A stretch of DNA of 64,000 bases from Basidiobolus meristosporus CBS 931.73 (taxonomy: Eukaryota; Basidiobolomycota; Basidiobolomycetes; Basidiobolales; Basidiobolaceae), in the NCBI GenBank assembly GCA_002104905.1, contig MCFE01000380.1, forward strand, positions 20,219 to 84,218, given 5' to 3'. Below, piece after piece: positions 45,966 to 56,485 of this stretch. The position numbers were made by a program, and so were the translations under genes. The notes beneath the pieces were generated by a model. The model had not been told where the DNA came from. It saw only the letters and a program-made list of their open reading frames with translations, and ran no database searches. The first letter of the stretch is position 1. Every line of letters begins with the position of its first letter.

Positions 45966-48588
45966 TTAGGCGAAGCTTCGATTAGAATCGTTAGGACAAG
46001 TGATGGGCTTGTTTTCATCATACCACCACGTCTTTAAGGTACGATCATCACTACAACTACAGAACAAACTCTGCTTGTCGTTCCATACAGCATTATATAC
46101 GATGCCAGAATGACCACGAAGTTTTTGAAGAACCTCGCCTGTCTTTTGATCCCAGATGTAAACAATACCATCCTGGAGAGAGAAGATGCCTTTAGAAAAG
46201 TGTTCAGAGTATAGGAAGCAGAAGAGAAATACCTCGGAGCCACCAGCTACCAGATTGTTATGGGCGAAGCCTGCGCGAATAAAGTTTTTCGAAGTGTTCT
46301 GATGGCCTTTGAGGCGTTGAATTGGGCGAACCTATTGATCGTGTTAGTTTCTACAGAATGGGTTTGACCTTTGTAGGGCCGCTTACCATTCGGATGTCCC
46401 AGAGTCGGTTGGAGTTGTCTTTAGAACTACTCAGAAGTAGGTTTCCACTGGAATTGATTTCCACTGAAGTAACTTCGCCAAGATGCTGAGTGATTGTACG
46501 AATGCATAGCCCTGACACAACATCCCAAAATTTGATCGTATTGTCCTTGGACCTGATAAAAAGTCAACTGATGCACTGTAGGTGATAGGGAACAGGTATT
46601 GGTGATAACTTACCCACTAATAATCAAGTTGCCCAGTGGATTGAAGATGGTCTTGGAGACTGCCAGTTGATGCCCGGTAAATGTTTTGACTACAGCTCCG
46701 GTGTTTATATCGAACAGGCGGACAACTTTATCATAGCCTCCGGTCACGAAATGATTCTTGACACATAATTAGGGTCGAGGTTAAGGAGGGTGATATACGA
46801 AGATTGAACATACCCCTCCCGGATGGAACTTAACACTGTAAACGTCCCCTTCGTGCCCCGAAAAGGTAGAGAGATACGAGCCAGACCCATGCTTGATATC
46901 CCAGAGCTAAAGAATTTCAAGTGGCTCAGCATTTCCCAACGTGTCATCGTATTGTCGCCATGCTGGGTGTTTACCTTCACTGTTCGGTCTCCTGAAGCAC
47001 TTGCGACCAATGACCCCTTTTTGTTTGAAGAGACGTCCCAGATGCGAGAAGTATGGCCCTCGAGTATACTTGTGCATTTGGTGGTCTCCGTGTTCCAAAT
47101 CCGTAGCGTGTTATCACTAGGGATGTGAAGCGGGTAAATAACTGATTTAGTACGACTGCGCAGAAAGCTATAGGAACCTTGAACCAGAGATCAATGAGCT
47201 TCCCTCCTCGCCGATAAATTCAACACACTTAATGTTGCCCCGGTGGCCAGTGAAAGTCGAGAATACCGCATTCGGAATGATAAAGGAGCTATAGTCCTCT
47301 AACAGCCTATAAAGTAGAATGATCAGCCGACGAAATAGCTTTGGAGTATACGTTGATTCACTATTTACGTATTGACTATGGGCGTTATTCTTGGGTGGTA
47401 TCTGGCAAACTCCATTTGATACGACACAGCCTGTCGCAACAATGTGACCAGCCGATTTGGTGGCACGTAGGTTGAGTTGGCTGCTGAAATGAACGTTAAT
47501 ACATGTGGTCATGCGCCTAACTTTCCGATAGCTCTACCGACAATCTCTATTGAAATTTTCTGAATCGAGTCGATTTTGCAATTGCTCTACAAGCTTCTCT
47601 CTGTGTATAGGTGAGTTAAACAGCAGGTTTCCAAGCTTTAGAACAACTCACCTCGCTGGCCCAATTCCCTCCCAGTTTTTAAATGATGCCGCGTCATGAA
47701 TGGATTTAGCAGTCAGCAGATAGCACAGGTCTTTGAATTCGTTGGGGGTGGTTTGTAGATGCTCAAGTGGCTTCAACCGCTTGGTTAGAAATGTAAATGC
47801 CTGTGGATAACGAATACTCATTAAGTGACCGTGCTCTAATGTCCTGGTTTGCCAATTGCTTCATACTTTCTGCATTTCACGGTGCTCAATATACTCCAGA
47901 TATTGTTGCTTATACACAGCATAAAGAAAGCTCTTCTGATTTTTGACTAGATTCTTCGAGCATAGCTTATCAACCTCAGTCCAATCGCCATCTTTACACA
48001 TACAAATTAGTGTCGGTTGTAACAAAGTTGATGCTCACTGATCATAACTTACCGAGGATCACCTTCTTTAATCGAACAATCTCGGCTTGCTGTTCCATTT
48101 TCTCGTGCCACTTGATGTTTGCTTCGTCACTGACCGTCATTTTGGAGGCATGATACCCTTCGTCATTAAGATATTGAATGATCATCCGGATAATGTCCTA
48201 ATGAAATTTACAGATACATGTAGGTGAACTGCATTTTTACGCCATCCCAAATATCTCTTAAGTACTTGTTTGATGTTAGGGTCGTCAGGATTGAAAATCT
48301 CTTCTGTGGAATCAATTCTTTGCAAGTGAGCTCCAATATAGGTATTCTTCTCAGCAATTTCGGTAATAGAAAGACTGATGAGGGAGAAACACGTTTGTAA
48401 GTAATTTTTCATTTGAACACTAGGTGCGAGTTAGTTGACGTGGTTATCTACGAACTCTTTAAGCTGGTCAACTGTTGACTTCTCGGAAGACGAGATGCCA
48501 CGACTTCCATTTAATCCGCTCGAGCCATAGGGTATAGAGGTTGAAGTGGTAGATAGATTCACTCCAACTGGAGGCGGGGTATGATCCA
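45966..48588 (-). CDS. LisH-CTLH-WD40 repeat protein
   Basis: Many exons. A Ser/Thr-rich N-terminus (MDHTPPPVGVNLSTTSTS) leads to IFNPDDPNIKQVLKRYLG and then a LisH helix DIIRMIIQYLNDEGYHASKM. A CTLH/CRA-like part follows (FLYAVYKQQYLEYIEHREMQ, SFKNWEGIGPAREKLVEQLQ). The C-terminal half is a WD40 propeller; blades include FTGHRGNIKCVEFIGEEGSS, GHEGDVYSVKFHPGGNHFVT, LISGSKDNTIKFWDVVSG and the last CSCSDDRTLKTWWYDENKP. The order LisH-CTLH-WD40 is shared with WDR26/GID7, WDR47 and Topless, but the motifs around TSKNFIRAGF and LKTWWYDE are unlike those, so it may belong to a separate conserved family. LisH-CTLH proteins act as scaffolds, often in ubiquitin ligases. The first intron boundary is unclear. 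Divergent from GPI3, 305 bases apart. Confidence 0.75.
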
Positions 48589-48893
48589 TGCTGTTGCTCG
48601 ATGTCAGGTAAATTCTTGAAGCACCCAAGCTATATGTATCCCCTCAATTATGAAAGATTGAAAGTCCTGTCTGGGAAAAATGGAATCGTGTGTTAGCCAA
48701 ATAAGAAATCCGCCATGTCAATGCCAGATGAGATTGCCTAACGATTGCATAACCTGACAATAGTTGATTAGAGATTTGATCCCACATCGCTCTGTTCCAT
48801 ATTTGAGTTTATGAAGATTTCATGTCATTCTTTGTTCCCAACGGGAGCATAACTTAGAGCACCTTGTACAATACACCAGACAAACAATTGAAG
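48589..48893. promoter_or_regulatory. Divergent promoter of LisH-WD40 and GPI3 genes
   Basis: 305 bases between two start codons. No evident TATA box. Confidence 0.4.
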
Positions 48894-50885
48894 ATGCCGC
48901 TCAATATATGGTACTCTTTATTTATCGAAGAAACTTGATGCCCTCAATATTGGCCTTCGAGCTAATTTCTTCTCTAGTATGGTTTCGGATTTCTTTTATC
49001 CAAATATTGGAGGTGTCGAGTCGCATCTGTTCCATTTATCACAGCAATTACTGCTTCGTGGACATAAGGTTTCCTATTGAATGTCAAATGTGAATGAGCA
49101 CTCAAGTCTTTCTCACGCGGAGATTGTATTGTAGGTGGTCATTGTAACCCATGCGTACGGCGGTCGTACCGGAGTTCGATACTTGACACACGGCCTGAAG
49201 GTATATTATGTCCCCCATATGGTGATCCACAGCCAAGCGACGCTTCCTACTTTGTACGGATTTTTCCCACTTTTCAGAATAATTGTTATCCGCGAAAAAA
49301 TCGACGTTGTTCATGGTCATCAGGTAACGCACCCATCTGATGGATTCCTGAGATTGGGGCTAACCACCAAACATTCATGCATAGGCTTTCTCGTCCCTTT
49401 GCCAAGAAGCGATTTTCCACGCTAGAACCATGGGCTTAAAGGCATGCTTCACCGACCATTCCCTGTTCGGCTTTGCTGATGCCAGTAGCATTCTGACCAA
49501 CAAAATGCTGAAGTTTAACCTATCCGACATTGATCATATAATATGCGTTTCACACACTAGGTAAGCTCCTTGTATTGAGTGTGAAAAATAGATTTGAACT
49601 AAGCACTCACCACGCCATAGTAAAGAGAATACGGTTCTTCGAGCAGCATTGAACCCCAAGAACGTCTCCGTTATCCCCAATGCCGTTGTTGCTGCTCAAT
49701 TCATACCAGATCCAGGAGCGGCAAATCCAAACTACAGTAATGGGCTTACAAGTGATCGTATGCGTTGGTATCCTTGCTAACCTTTAGAAAACAGTTACCA
49801 TTGTGGTGATCAGCCGATTGGTTTATAGAAAAGGAATGGACCTTCTTGTTGCGGTGATTCCAAGAATTTGTGCTGCGCATCCCAAAGTTCGCTTCTTAAT
49901 CGGTAAGTATGAAAGTCTTTTGTGAAAATACCCACTTCTCTAACTCGCCGTGTAGCTGGTGACGGGCCAAAACGTATTGACCTGGAACAAATGCGAGAGA
50001 AGCACCTGCTTCACGATAGAGTAGAGCTATGTGGACCCATCAAGCACTCGGAAGTTAGAAATGTAAGATGACTCTAGCTTTTAGTGATGAGCGGCTTGTA
50101 CTGATCAACGCATATCTAGACGTTAATCCAAGGCAATATATTCATGAACACCAGCTTGACGGAGGCCTTTTGCATTGGTATTGTTGAGGCAGCGTGTTGC
50201 GGGTATTTTGATTATGGACCTTTTCAGCAGTTATCTGAGCTAAGACTAATATCCATTTGCTATAGTTTGTTGGTTGTTAGCACGAAAGTAGGTGGAGTTC
50301 CGGAAGTTTTGCCGCATCACATGATTCACTTCGCTAAGCCTGAGGAAGATGGTAACCATGTATACTGTTATCTGATCCGGAAATACCTTACTTAAGAACG
50401 ATGATGGGTAGATGTTGTTGTGGCAATCACCAAAGCTATCAACACAATCCGTATGAAAGAGGTGGATCCCTCGAAGTTTCACGACGAAGTGAAGGAGATG
50501 TATAGCTGGGCTAATGTTGCAGAGCGAACAGAAAAAGTATACTACTCCATATCTCAAAAACGAGCTCCGCCGCTGATAGAGCGTCTTCGCAGGTATGTAC
50601 TCATAACTGGGTCGAATTTGGAGTGGCGTTGTTTAATATGGCATTTGCGATAGATATTATGGATGTGGCCTGTGGGCTGGGAAATTGTTTTGTATCTTGG
50701 TAGTGATCGACTATCTGGTATTGATGTTCCTCGAGTGGATTCTTCCGCGGCAGGAGATCGAGATAGCTCCTACTTTCCCTTATCGCAAATACCAGAAGGT
50801 AATATGAAGCACGGTAATCCAAGATTTTCATCACTAAAATCTCCTACAGATGTGCCAGATAGCCGATAAAGATGAAGATGCGTAA
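48894..50885 (+). CDS. GPI3: PIG-A/Gpi3 GlcNAc transferase of GPI-anchor synthesis
   Basis: Multi-exon gene. Exon 1 is only 17 bases (48894-48910) and joins the exon at 48978 to give [20 protein letters not shown], matching the [16 protein letters not shown] start of PIG-A. Conserved blocks follow: [113 protein letters not shown] and [12 protein letters not shown]. The GT4 nucleotide-sugar site ([10 protein letters not shown]) is intact. A hydrophobic C-terminal segment anchors it in the ER. It transfers GlcNAc from UDP-GlcNAc to phosphatidylinositol, the first step of GPI-anchor synthesis. Ends DKDEDA at 50885. Confidence 0.93.
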
Positions 50886-51344
50886 GCAAAACCTTGGTGG
50901 CCTTTTTTATCATGCACCAGCTATGTACAAAACGATATTACTCTTAATAATAAGCTACTTCCACAAGCAATCCTGCAATCGGAATAAACTGCACAACTTG
51001 GATGGAAATCAACTAGTATGCAAAACGACTCTTCATTCAGTCAATCAAGTAGGCAAATACAGTTCTTCATCTTCACTCAGGCATAACCAGTGTTGAGTAG
51101 AAAACGAAATCCAATTGGGGTTTGTATATAAATAGCCATGAAATAAAGCTTAATCTTTCTTACAGAGAACATTCGGCTGTGCCAACAAGACCAATGGATA
51201 TGTGTGGGAGTGTTCGAGCTTTCTAGAGCACACCATATTTGGGAATCTCTCTGTTTTCCTTACCCTTCTCATTCTTACGCAGGTTAGTCGAGAGTTCCTT
51301 TATATAAACTGGCCGAAATCTGTGAAAAGTATCCCTTGAACATC
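50886..51344. promoter_or_regulatory. GPI3 3' flank and promoter of the serine-rich wall protein
   Basis: 459 bases. TATATAAA at 51126-51133 and TATATAAAC near 51301-51309 are candidate TATA boxes for the downstream gene; the second is about 40 bases from its ATG. Confidence 0.45.
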
Positions 51345-51840
51345 ATGAACCTTCGATTGATTATTTTATTAGTAGTTGGGCTATTGGGACTATCACTAGT
51401 ACAAGGTATATTTATACGATTGCTCACATTACTAGGACACCCAACTGACTCGACTCATATTTTAAGCTCAGGCACCAAGTAGCACTAATTCTAGCAAAGA
51501 CAATAGCTCCACAGCCACTAGTGAAAACAAATCCTCTCAGACTCCAACCAGTACTGAAAGTAATAGTTCTGGGTCTTCTTCTACCACCGAAAGTAATAGC
51601 TCCGGGTCTTCGACCACCAGCGGGACAAGTGAAAGCTCCTCGTCTCAAACCTCGGATACCAGCAGCAGCCCAAGCTCCACCATATCACTCACATCAATGC
51701 CACCCTACCCTACACCCACTGCTCCAGCAACTGCATATTTCCCTGATGTATACCGAAAGCCAAGTTCAGGAAACTCCATCCAAGCATGGAGTCTGACTAG
51801 CTTTGCCGCGATTGCTGGTGTTGCTCTTTGCTTAAACTAA
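51345..51840 (+). CDS. Small serine/threonine-rich GPI-type cell-wall protein
   Basis: Exon 1 is 51345-51405 and exon 2 is 51467-51840, giving about 144 residues. Exon 1 is a signal peptide (MNLRLIILLVVGLLGLSLVQ). The acceptor at 51466 is chosen because the next AG (51471) would give an immediate stop. The middle is a low-complexity Ser/Thr run with repeats of SNSSGSS, suited to heavy O-glycosylation. The C-terminus SLTSFAAIAGVALCLN is a hydrophobic tail after small residues, fitting a GPI-attachment signal. It is likely a wall or plasma-membrane mannoprotein. No catalytic domain. It lies next to the GPI3 gene, which is probably coincidence. Confidence 0.7.
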
Positions 51841-52420
51841 TCTCGAAATTTGAAATAAATGATGTAAATTTACCGCAATTCTAAGCAAAACATCAGAATG
51901 GAGCCGATCGGATCTGGACTGGCCTTTCAAGTGTTCTTTGGAAGACCAAACCAATGGGTATCATGAGGTTGCGGATGAGATTGAATGAGATGCAATCCTA
52001 AAATGGTATGATCTTGAAGTCTTCCCACCGTTTAACCGTATTTGGAAGGTTACATCAGCGTTCCCAACGTAAAGAATTTCCGCCGTGTAATTCCGCAACT
52101 ATACTTCCGCATATTAGAACAACTCGTGGAGCTTCTGGAGTTGACTCATTCCTGTTTAGCCTGCGGGAATTCGAATTACGCGATCCTACGGCATCGGATC
52201 AGTAGAGTCCTGTTAGTCCGTGGGTCTGTATCACATTCATTGCCATTTTAGAACTCTCTCTTTTGGATCCTTTAAATGGAAAAAATATCAGACTCGTACT
52301 TGCAATAGTATAAATATCGGAGAAATTTAATGGGGAATTAATCATAATCTCCATCGCTTTAAACGATTCATCGAAACGAAAAATACTACTTTTCTGTTAA
52401 CTTTACTGTAATCTTTCACA
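51841..52420. other. Intergenic between serine-rich gene and orphan
   Basis: 580 bases, no supported gene. A short frame at 52008-52251 has no motif. Confidence 0.45.
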
Positions 52421-53087
52421 ATGAAGTACGGTTACGTGGAAGGTATGTCGTTTGAAGGTATTGGTTCTGAGCCGTTGTACTCAATCTTTACTTTCTTTAG
52501 ACGTCGCTTCTTCTTACTTTACTAAAACCTTAACTCCACCGTTCCTGTCGAAGATTGGATTATCTTGTCATCACCCGCAATTCGCCTTTTTGGGTTACAA
52601 AAAATCCATATTAAACTGGATGCGCAAAAACAGCCACCTAAAAGTCGAACTCAATGACAACACACAACCTGGAATCCGCAATATAACCTTTGAAATAACC
52701 AACCTCTACAATATACCTTTTTCGCCCTACCGGTGTAATATTCGCGCTACGAAACTCAGTGATTATCAAGAGCCTAGTAAAGAAAATCCTGCGCCAGAGA
52801 ACACGCGTATCCTCATAGTTCGCTCTGGCAAGTCTCTTGGTGACATTCTGTTATTGCTACGAATCTGCTGGGCGCGTAGTTCACGGACCCGATACATATG
52901 TACCGGCGATGAACTCGAACTTGATTTACTGGCCAGGCATTTAACTTCCAATCAAGAGCCAAGTGTGCCCATCACACTTCCACTGGAGCCTAGTCCATCC
53001 TACCACAGTATCGAAAGGCCACTCTCATGCGAGCTACCGTCCTATTATTCTAGTGGCACGGACCGACGAATTACTTCGGTGGTTTGA
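52421..53087 (+). CDS. Unrecognised 202-residue protein
   Basis: Exon 1 is 52421-52442 and exon 2 is 52501-53087, phase consistent, product about 202 residues. It begins MKYGYVEDVASSYFTKTLTP. There is no signal peptide and no membrane helix. A central part (VELNDNTQPGIRNITFEITN) looks like beta strands, and the C-terminal third has proline- and tyrosine-containing motifs (PSPSYHS, LPSYYS). I do not recognise the family; a beta-sandwich or arrestin-like fold is possible but not supported by a motif. The intron has good GTATGT and CTTTAG ends, supporting a real gene. Confidence 0.5.
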
Positions 53088-53450
53088 CTCGACGATTCTT
53101 AGGGATTCCTATACATACACACATGTGTACATAGCTATCTATACCTTTCTTACTTGAATAGTCGCGGTATGCTTTTCCTATGTAAATAATAAACAAAGAT
53201 GTGTAGCTAGACTACCAATCAGTATATTCGAGCAACTTGATTTTGGAAGCAATTTGGAATGAAGCCGGGGTATTCCTACTTATCTTTCATCTCCACATCT
53301 AAGCCGTCCTATTTTGGTTAGATCGCTTGTGGATTTATTGTCCTCCATGAACAGACGTCCCCTGTGATGACCCCAGTCAGCACATACTCTTGACTTTGTG
53401 TATCCACATTTATCCACTTGAGAATCTGCTTCACTTCGATATCTATCTCA
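53088..53450. other. Gap upstream of the hybrid histidine kinase
   Basis: 363 bases. An in-frame ATG at 53418 lies upstream of the preferred start; nothing else recognised. Confidence 0.4.
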
Positions 53451-55112
53451 ATGAAACTACCTAAAGTTAAAGCACCGGTGCCTATCGACGAGAAGGAGCG
53501 AATAAACGAGCTTTTGGAATACAAAGTTCTTGGCAGTGCCCCGGAAGAAATATTTGATAACATCACTTTCTTGGCTGCTCAAATCTGTGAAACGCCGGTC
53601 GCTTTAATAAGTTTTCTCGCGACCGAGAGATGTTTCTTCAAGTCTCGGTATAACACAGACGGCGAGCCGGCTGAAAGGGACGTGGCTTTTTGTTCCTACG
53701 TTGTTGCCTATAACAAGACGATGATTGTTCAGGATGCTGCCAAAGATCTGCGGTTCGAGGAAAATCCCGGGGTGATATCAGGCGATATTCGGTTTTATGC
53801 TGGCGCTCCGCTTACGACAAAAACCGGAAGAGTGTTGGGCTCTTTATGTGTGATAGATAAGAAGCCAAACAATTTAAGTTTACGCCAAAAGGCAACCCTG
53901 GAGAATCTTGCTCGACATGTAATCCTGTGTCTTGAATTAAGACGAAGTTCAATGCTCTTGGACGAGGCTAACGATCTAAAGAATCTATTCTACGCAAATG
54001 CAGAGGCCGAACGACAAACCTCTTTGATGAAATCGCAATTCCTGGCAAATATGAGTCATGAAATTCGAACGCCTATTCATGGAGTGGTGGGGTGCCTTGA
54101 ACTTATGCGAGCAACACCGTTGAGCAAAGAACAGGAGCAGTTACTAGGAATAATGGAGGAAAGCGTCAACGGCATCGCTCGACTGACGAACGACGTCCTA
54201 GATCTTGCGAAAATTGAAACAGAGCAGTTAACTCTTGAGCCGATAGAGTTCGACCCTAACAAGGTTTTCCGAACGATCCAAAAGAAATACCAAATGGTTG
54301 CGACGCAAAGGAACCTGGATTTTACCGTGACGGTGCCATCCAGCATGCCCAATAGGGTTGTTGGTGATGTAGTTCGATTCGATGAAGTAATTGGCAACCT
54401 AGTCAACAATGCTTTCAAATTTACCGAGCACGGATCAGTCTCTGTAGTCGTTGCTGACCAGTCGAGCAAGAACAATGAGCTGGTCTTATTTATACAAATC
54501 ACCGACACTGGTGTTGGTATACCTTCCGAAAAACTGAGCAAATTGTTTAAGCCATTCAGTCAAATCGATGATTCCCACAAGCGAAAGCATGGAGGCTCAG
54601 GGTTAAGTCTGTCCATCACCAAGTTTCTTGTGGAGAAGATGAACGGGACCATTGGTGTTAAAAGTGATTACGGCAAAGGTTCCCAGTTCTGGGTGATCGT
54701 TCCCTTCGCTGTACGCGAACGCCACGCCACGCAGCTGAACAGAGGTCAAATGACTGCTTTGATTGTTGAGGATAACGAAATCAATCGGAAAGTGCTTTGT
54801 AAACAAATTTCCAAGGATTTTGACTACATTCAGTGTGTTGATAATGGGTTGCTTGCCGTTGAAGCCTGCAAACAGTCGGAATTCACAGTCATATTTATGG
54901 ACTGTCAGATGCCCATCATGGATGGCTATGAAGCCACCACCCAGATACGACGGTTCAATCAATGGACGCCAATTATTGCAATATCAGCGAACAACATCAA
55001 AACCGATGTTGATCGTTGCTTCCAGGTAGGAATGACTGCATATCTATCAAAGCCCGTTAAGCGAACAGATATCCTGAAGTGTGTCAAGTCCTGTTTAAAC
55101 CGAGAGTGCTAG
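53451..55112 (+). CDS. GAF-domain hybrid histidine kinase
   Basis: An intronless protein, 553 residues from the start at 53451 (564 from 53418). An N-terminal GAF domain covers about residues 30-165 (PVALISFLATERCFFKS, IRFYAGAPLTTKTGRVLGSL). The HisKA box is MSHEIRTP with His203. The ATPase part has the N box GNLVNNAFKFTEHG and the G1 box TDTGVGIP. The C-terminal receiver has Glu440/Asp441, the phospho-acceptor Asp484 in FMDCQMPIMDG, Ser512 and Lys534. It is a cytosolic two-component sensor expected to pass phosphate to an Ypd1-type carrier. The G2 box reads GGSGLSLSI where GLGL is usual, so the second glycine is Ser. There is no membrane helix, and the GAF domain lacks a chromophore cysteine that I can identify. 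Confidence 0.9.
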   Translation: MKLPKVKAPVPIDEKERINELLEYKVLGSAPEEIFDNITFLAAQICETPVALISFLATERCFFKSRYNTDGEPAERDVAFCSYVVAYNKTMIVQDAAKDLRFEENPGVISGDIRFYAGAPLTTKTGRVLGSLCVIDKKPNNLSLRQKATLENLARHVILCLELRRSSMLLDEANDLKNLFYANAEAERQTSLMKSQFLANMSHEIRTPIHGVVGCLELMRATPLSKEQEQLLGIMEESVNGIARLTNDVLDLAKIETEQLTLEPIEFDPNKVFRTIQKKYQMVATQRNLDFTVTVPSSMPNRVVGDVVRFDEVIGNLVNNAFKFTEHGSVSVVVADQSSKNNELVLFIQITDTGVGIPSEKLSKLFKPFSQIDDSHKRKHGGSGLSLSITKFLVEKMNGTIGVKSDYGKGSQFWVIVPFAVRERHATQLNRGQMTALIVEDNEINRKVLCKQISKDFDYIQCVDNGLLAVEACKQSEFTVIFMDCQMPIMDGYEATTQIRRFNQWTPIIAISANNIKTDVDRCFQVGMTAYLSKPVKRTDILKCVKSCLNREC

Positions 55113-55424
55113 TTTGTTAATCCAACTTTTTATGTATAATAGCTCCATTATGTATTATAGTCCACAGCGACCCTGACCCTATCCCCCTAACCCCATCCCC
55201 CTAACCCCGTTCCTACATCAGGCGCATCTCGCCACCCTATCCCTAGATAAACTAAAGAATCAAGTACCTGGGATTTGTGTAGTCCCATTGGCTTGCAATG
55301 CGACCATTTATTGATTAATTATTATAATGCAATCATGTATTGAGCGGATTCAAATTTATCAATCGTTTTTGGTAGCTAGTTTGGCAATATTGAGTTTGAG
55401 CGGCGTCTTTTGGGTTGATCTGTT
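55113..55424. other. Intergenic with short telomere-like run
   Basis: Between 55165 and 55245 there are several CCCTAA or CCCTA-like words (for example CCCCCTAACCCCATCC). They are on the plus strand, opposite to the terminal telomere. The rest is unremarkable. Confidence 0.35.
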
Positions 55425-55549
55425 GAATGCTTTCCAATCTCGATCAGATAGACTCTGAGTGATAGTATAGGTGGAATCGCGTTCATGCTAAATGCTTTCC
55501 AATCTAGATCACACACTGAGTGGGTATAGGCTGAATCGCGTTCTTGCTA
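55425..55549. repeat. Tandem duplication in the thaumatin-like gene promoter
   Basis: Two diverged copies, 55425-55490 and 55491-55549. Both begin AATGCTTTCCAATCT and end with GAATCGCGTTC(A/T)TGCTA. They lie about 115-240 bases upstream of the next ATG and may contain a duplicated control site. Confidence 0.7.
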
Positions 55550-55661
55550 AATTACGCGTTAGTGAAGCAAATTTGGGAATAGATAACCGTAAAGGTTTGT
55601 TGGTAAAAAACATCCAGCATTTATAAATATGTAGCCTGTTTGCCTCCCTCAGTTGTCAGGG

Positions 55662-56441
55662 ATGTTGTCTTCAGTTAGGATCATCGTTACAGCTCTTGCT
55701 CTCTTCACGGTTGCGCATTCTGCACCAGTGGATAGCGGATCGGGGGATTTAACGCATAACCTGGTCTTCAAAAACAAATGCTCCCAAAATATTTGGTTGG
55801 CATCCTCGACCACTTGGGATAATACCCCACTTCCCGCCAACGGAGGCCTACTTATCCCTGGGGAAACCTTTACCATTACAGTGGTAGATCATTGGCAAGG
55901 CCGATTCTGGGGTCGAACGGAGTGCAATTTCCAGTATTTGAACTCAACTACCAATGCTGCCTGTGCTACAGGTGATTGTGGATCAGGCGAAGAGTACTGT
56001 GGGTATATTTCCGGCAGGCCCCCTGCCACATTGGCCGAGTTTGACTTCAACGGCTGGGATGACCTTGATTATTATGATATATCACTAGTGGATGGGTATA
56101 ACCTGCCTATTTCCATTCAGCCTCAAACGAAACTCCCTGCTCAGGGTGACCCTTACAGTTGTGGCAGCCCTACTGTGGAGAAAAACATCAATAGTATTTG
56201 TCCGAGCCCCCTTCAAATTCTGGACCACAACGGAGAGGTGGTTGGCTGTAAATCGGCTTGCAATGCTTTTGGATCCCCCCAGTACTGTTGCGCCGGTGCC
56301 TACAATTCTTCTCAAACTTGTCAACCGTCGAGCTATTCCAAGCTGTTTAAATCTGCCTGTCCCTCCTGCTACAGTTTTGCTTTCGACGATGCAACTTCCA
56401 CATTCACTTGTAAAGGAGACTACACCATTCAATTTTGTTAA
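55662..56441 (+). CDS. Secreted thaumatin-like protein
   Basis: A 259-residue intronless protein. A signal peptide (MLSSVRIIVTALALFTVAHS) is followed by VFKNKCSQNIWLASSTTWDN, the opening strands of a thaumatin fold, then GRFWGRTECNF, CATGDCGSGEEYCGY and FDFNGWDDLDYYDISLVDGY, the conserved acidic cleft region. Cysteines are numerous (about 16), as expected for the eight-disulphide fold. The end CKGDYTIQFC is typical. Thaumatin-like proteins bind or cleave beta-glucans; in fungi they act on the fungus's own wall or on other microbes. A TATAAATA box at about 55622-55629 lies near 35 bases upstream of the ATG. The ORF could begin earlier at a non-ATG codon, but the ATG fits the signal peptide. 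Confidence 0.92.
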   Translation: MLSSVRIIVTALALFTVAHSAPVDSGSGDLTHNLVFKNKCSQNIWLASSTTWDNTPLPANGGLLIPGETFTITVVDHWQGRFWGRTECNFQYLNSTTNAACATGDCGSGEEYCGYISGRPPATLAEFDFNGWDDLDYYDISLVDGYNLPISIQPQTKLPAQGDPYSCGSPTVEKNINSICPSPLQILDHNGEVVGCKSACNAFGSPQYCCAGAYNSSQTCQPSSYSKLFKSACPSCYSFAFDDATSTFTCKGDYTIQFC

Positions 56442-56485
56442 TATTTCATTAATTGTACTAAACTTAATAAACATACATAGTAATA
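56442..56485. other. 44-base gap between thaumatin-like gene and next ORF
   Basis: AT-rich. It ends with a TAG that could be a splice acceptor for the next frame. Confidence 0.3.

Noticed and set aside
52421-53087. Arrestin-domain protein
   Set aside because: The PSYHS and PSYYS motifs hint at it, but no arrestin fold motif was found, so it is left unnamed.
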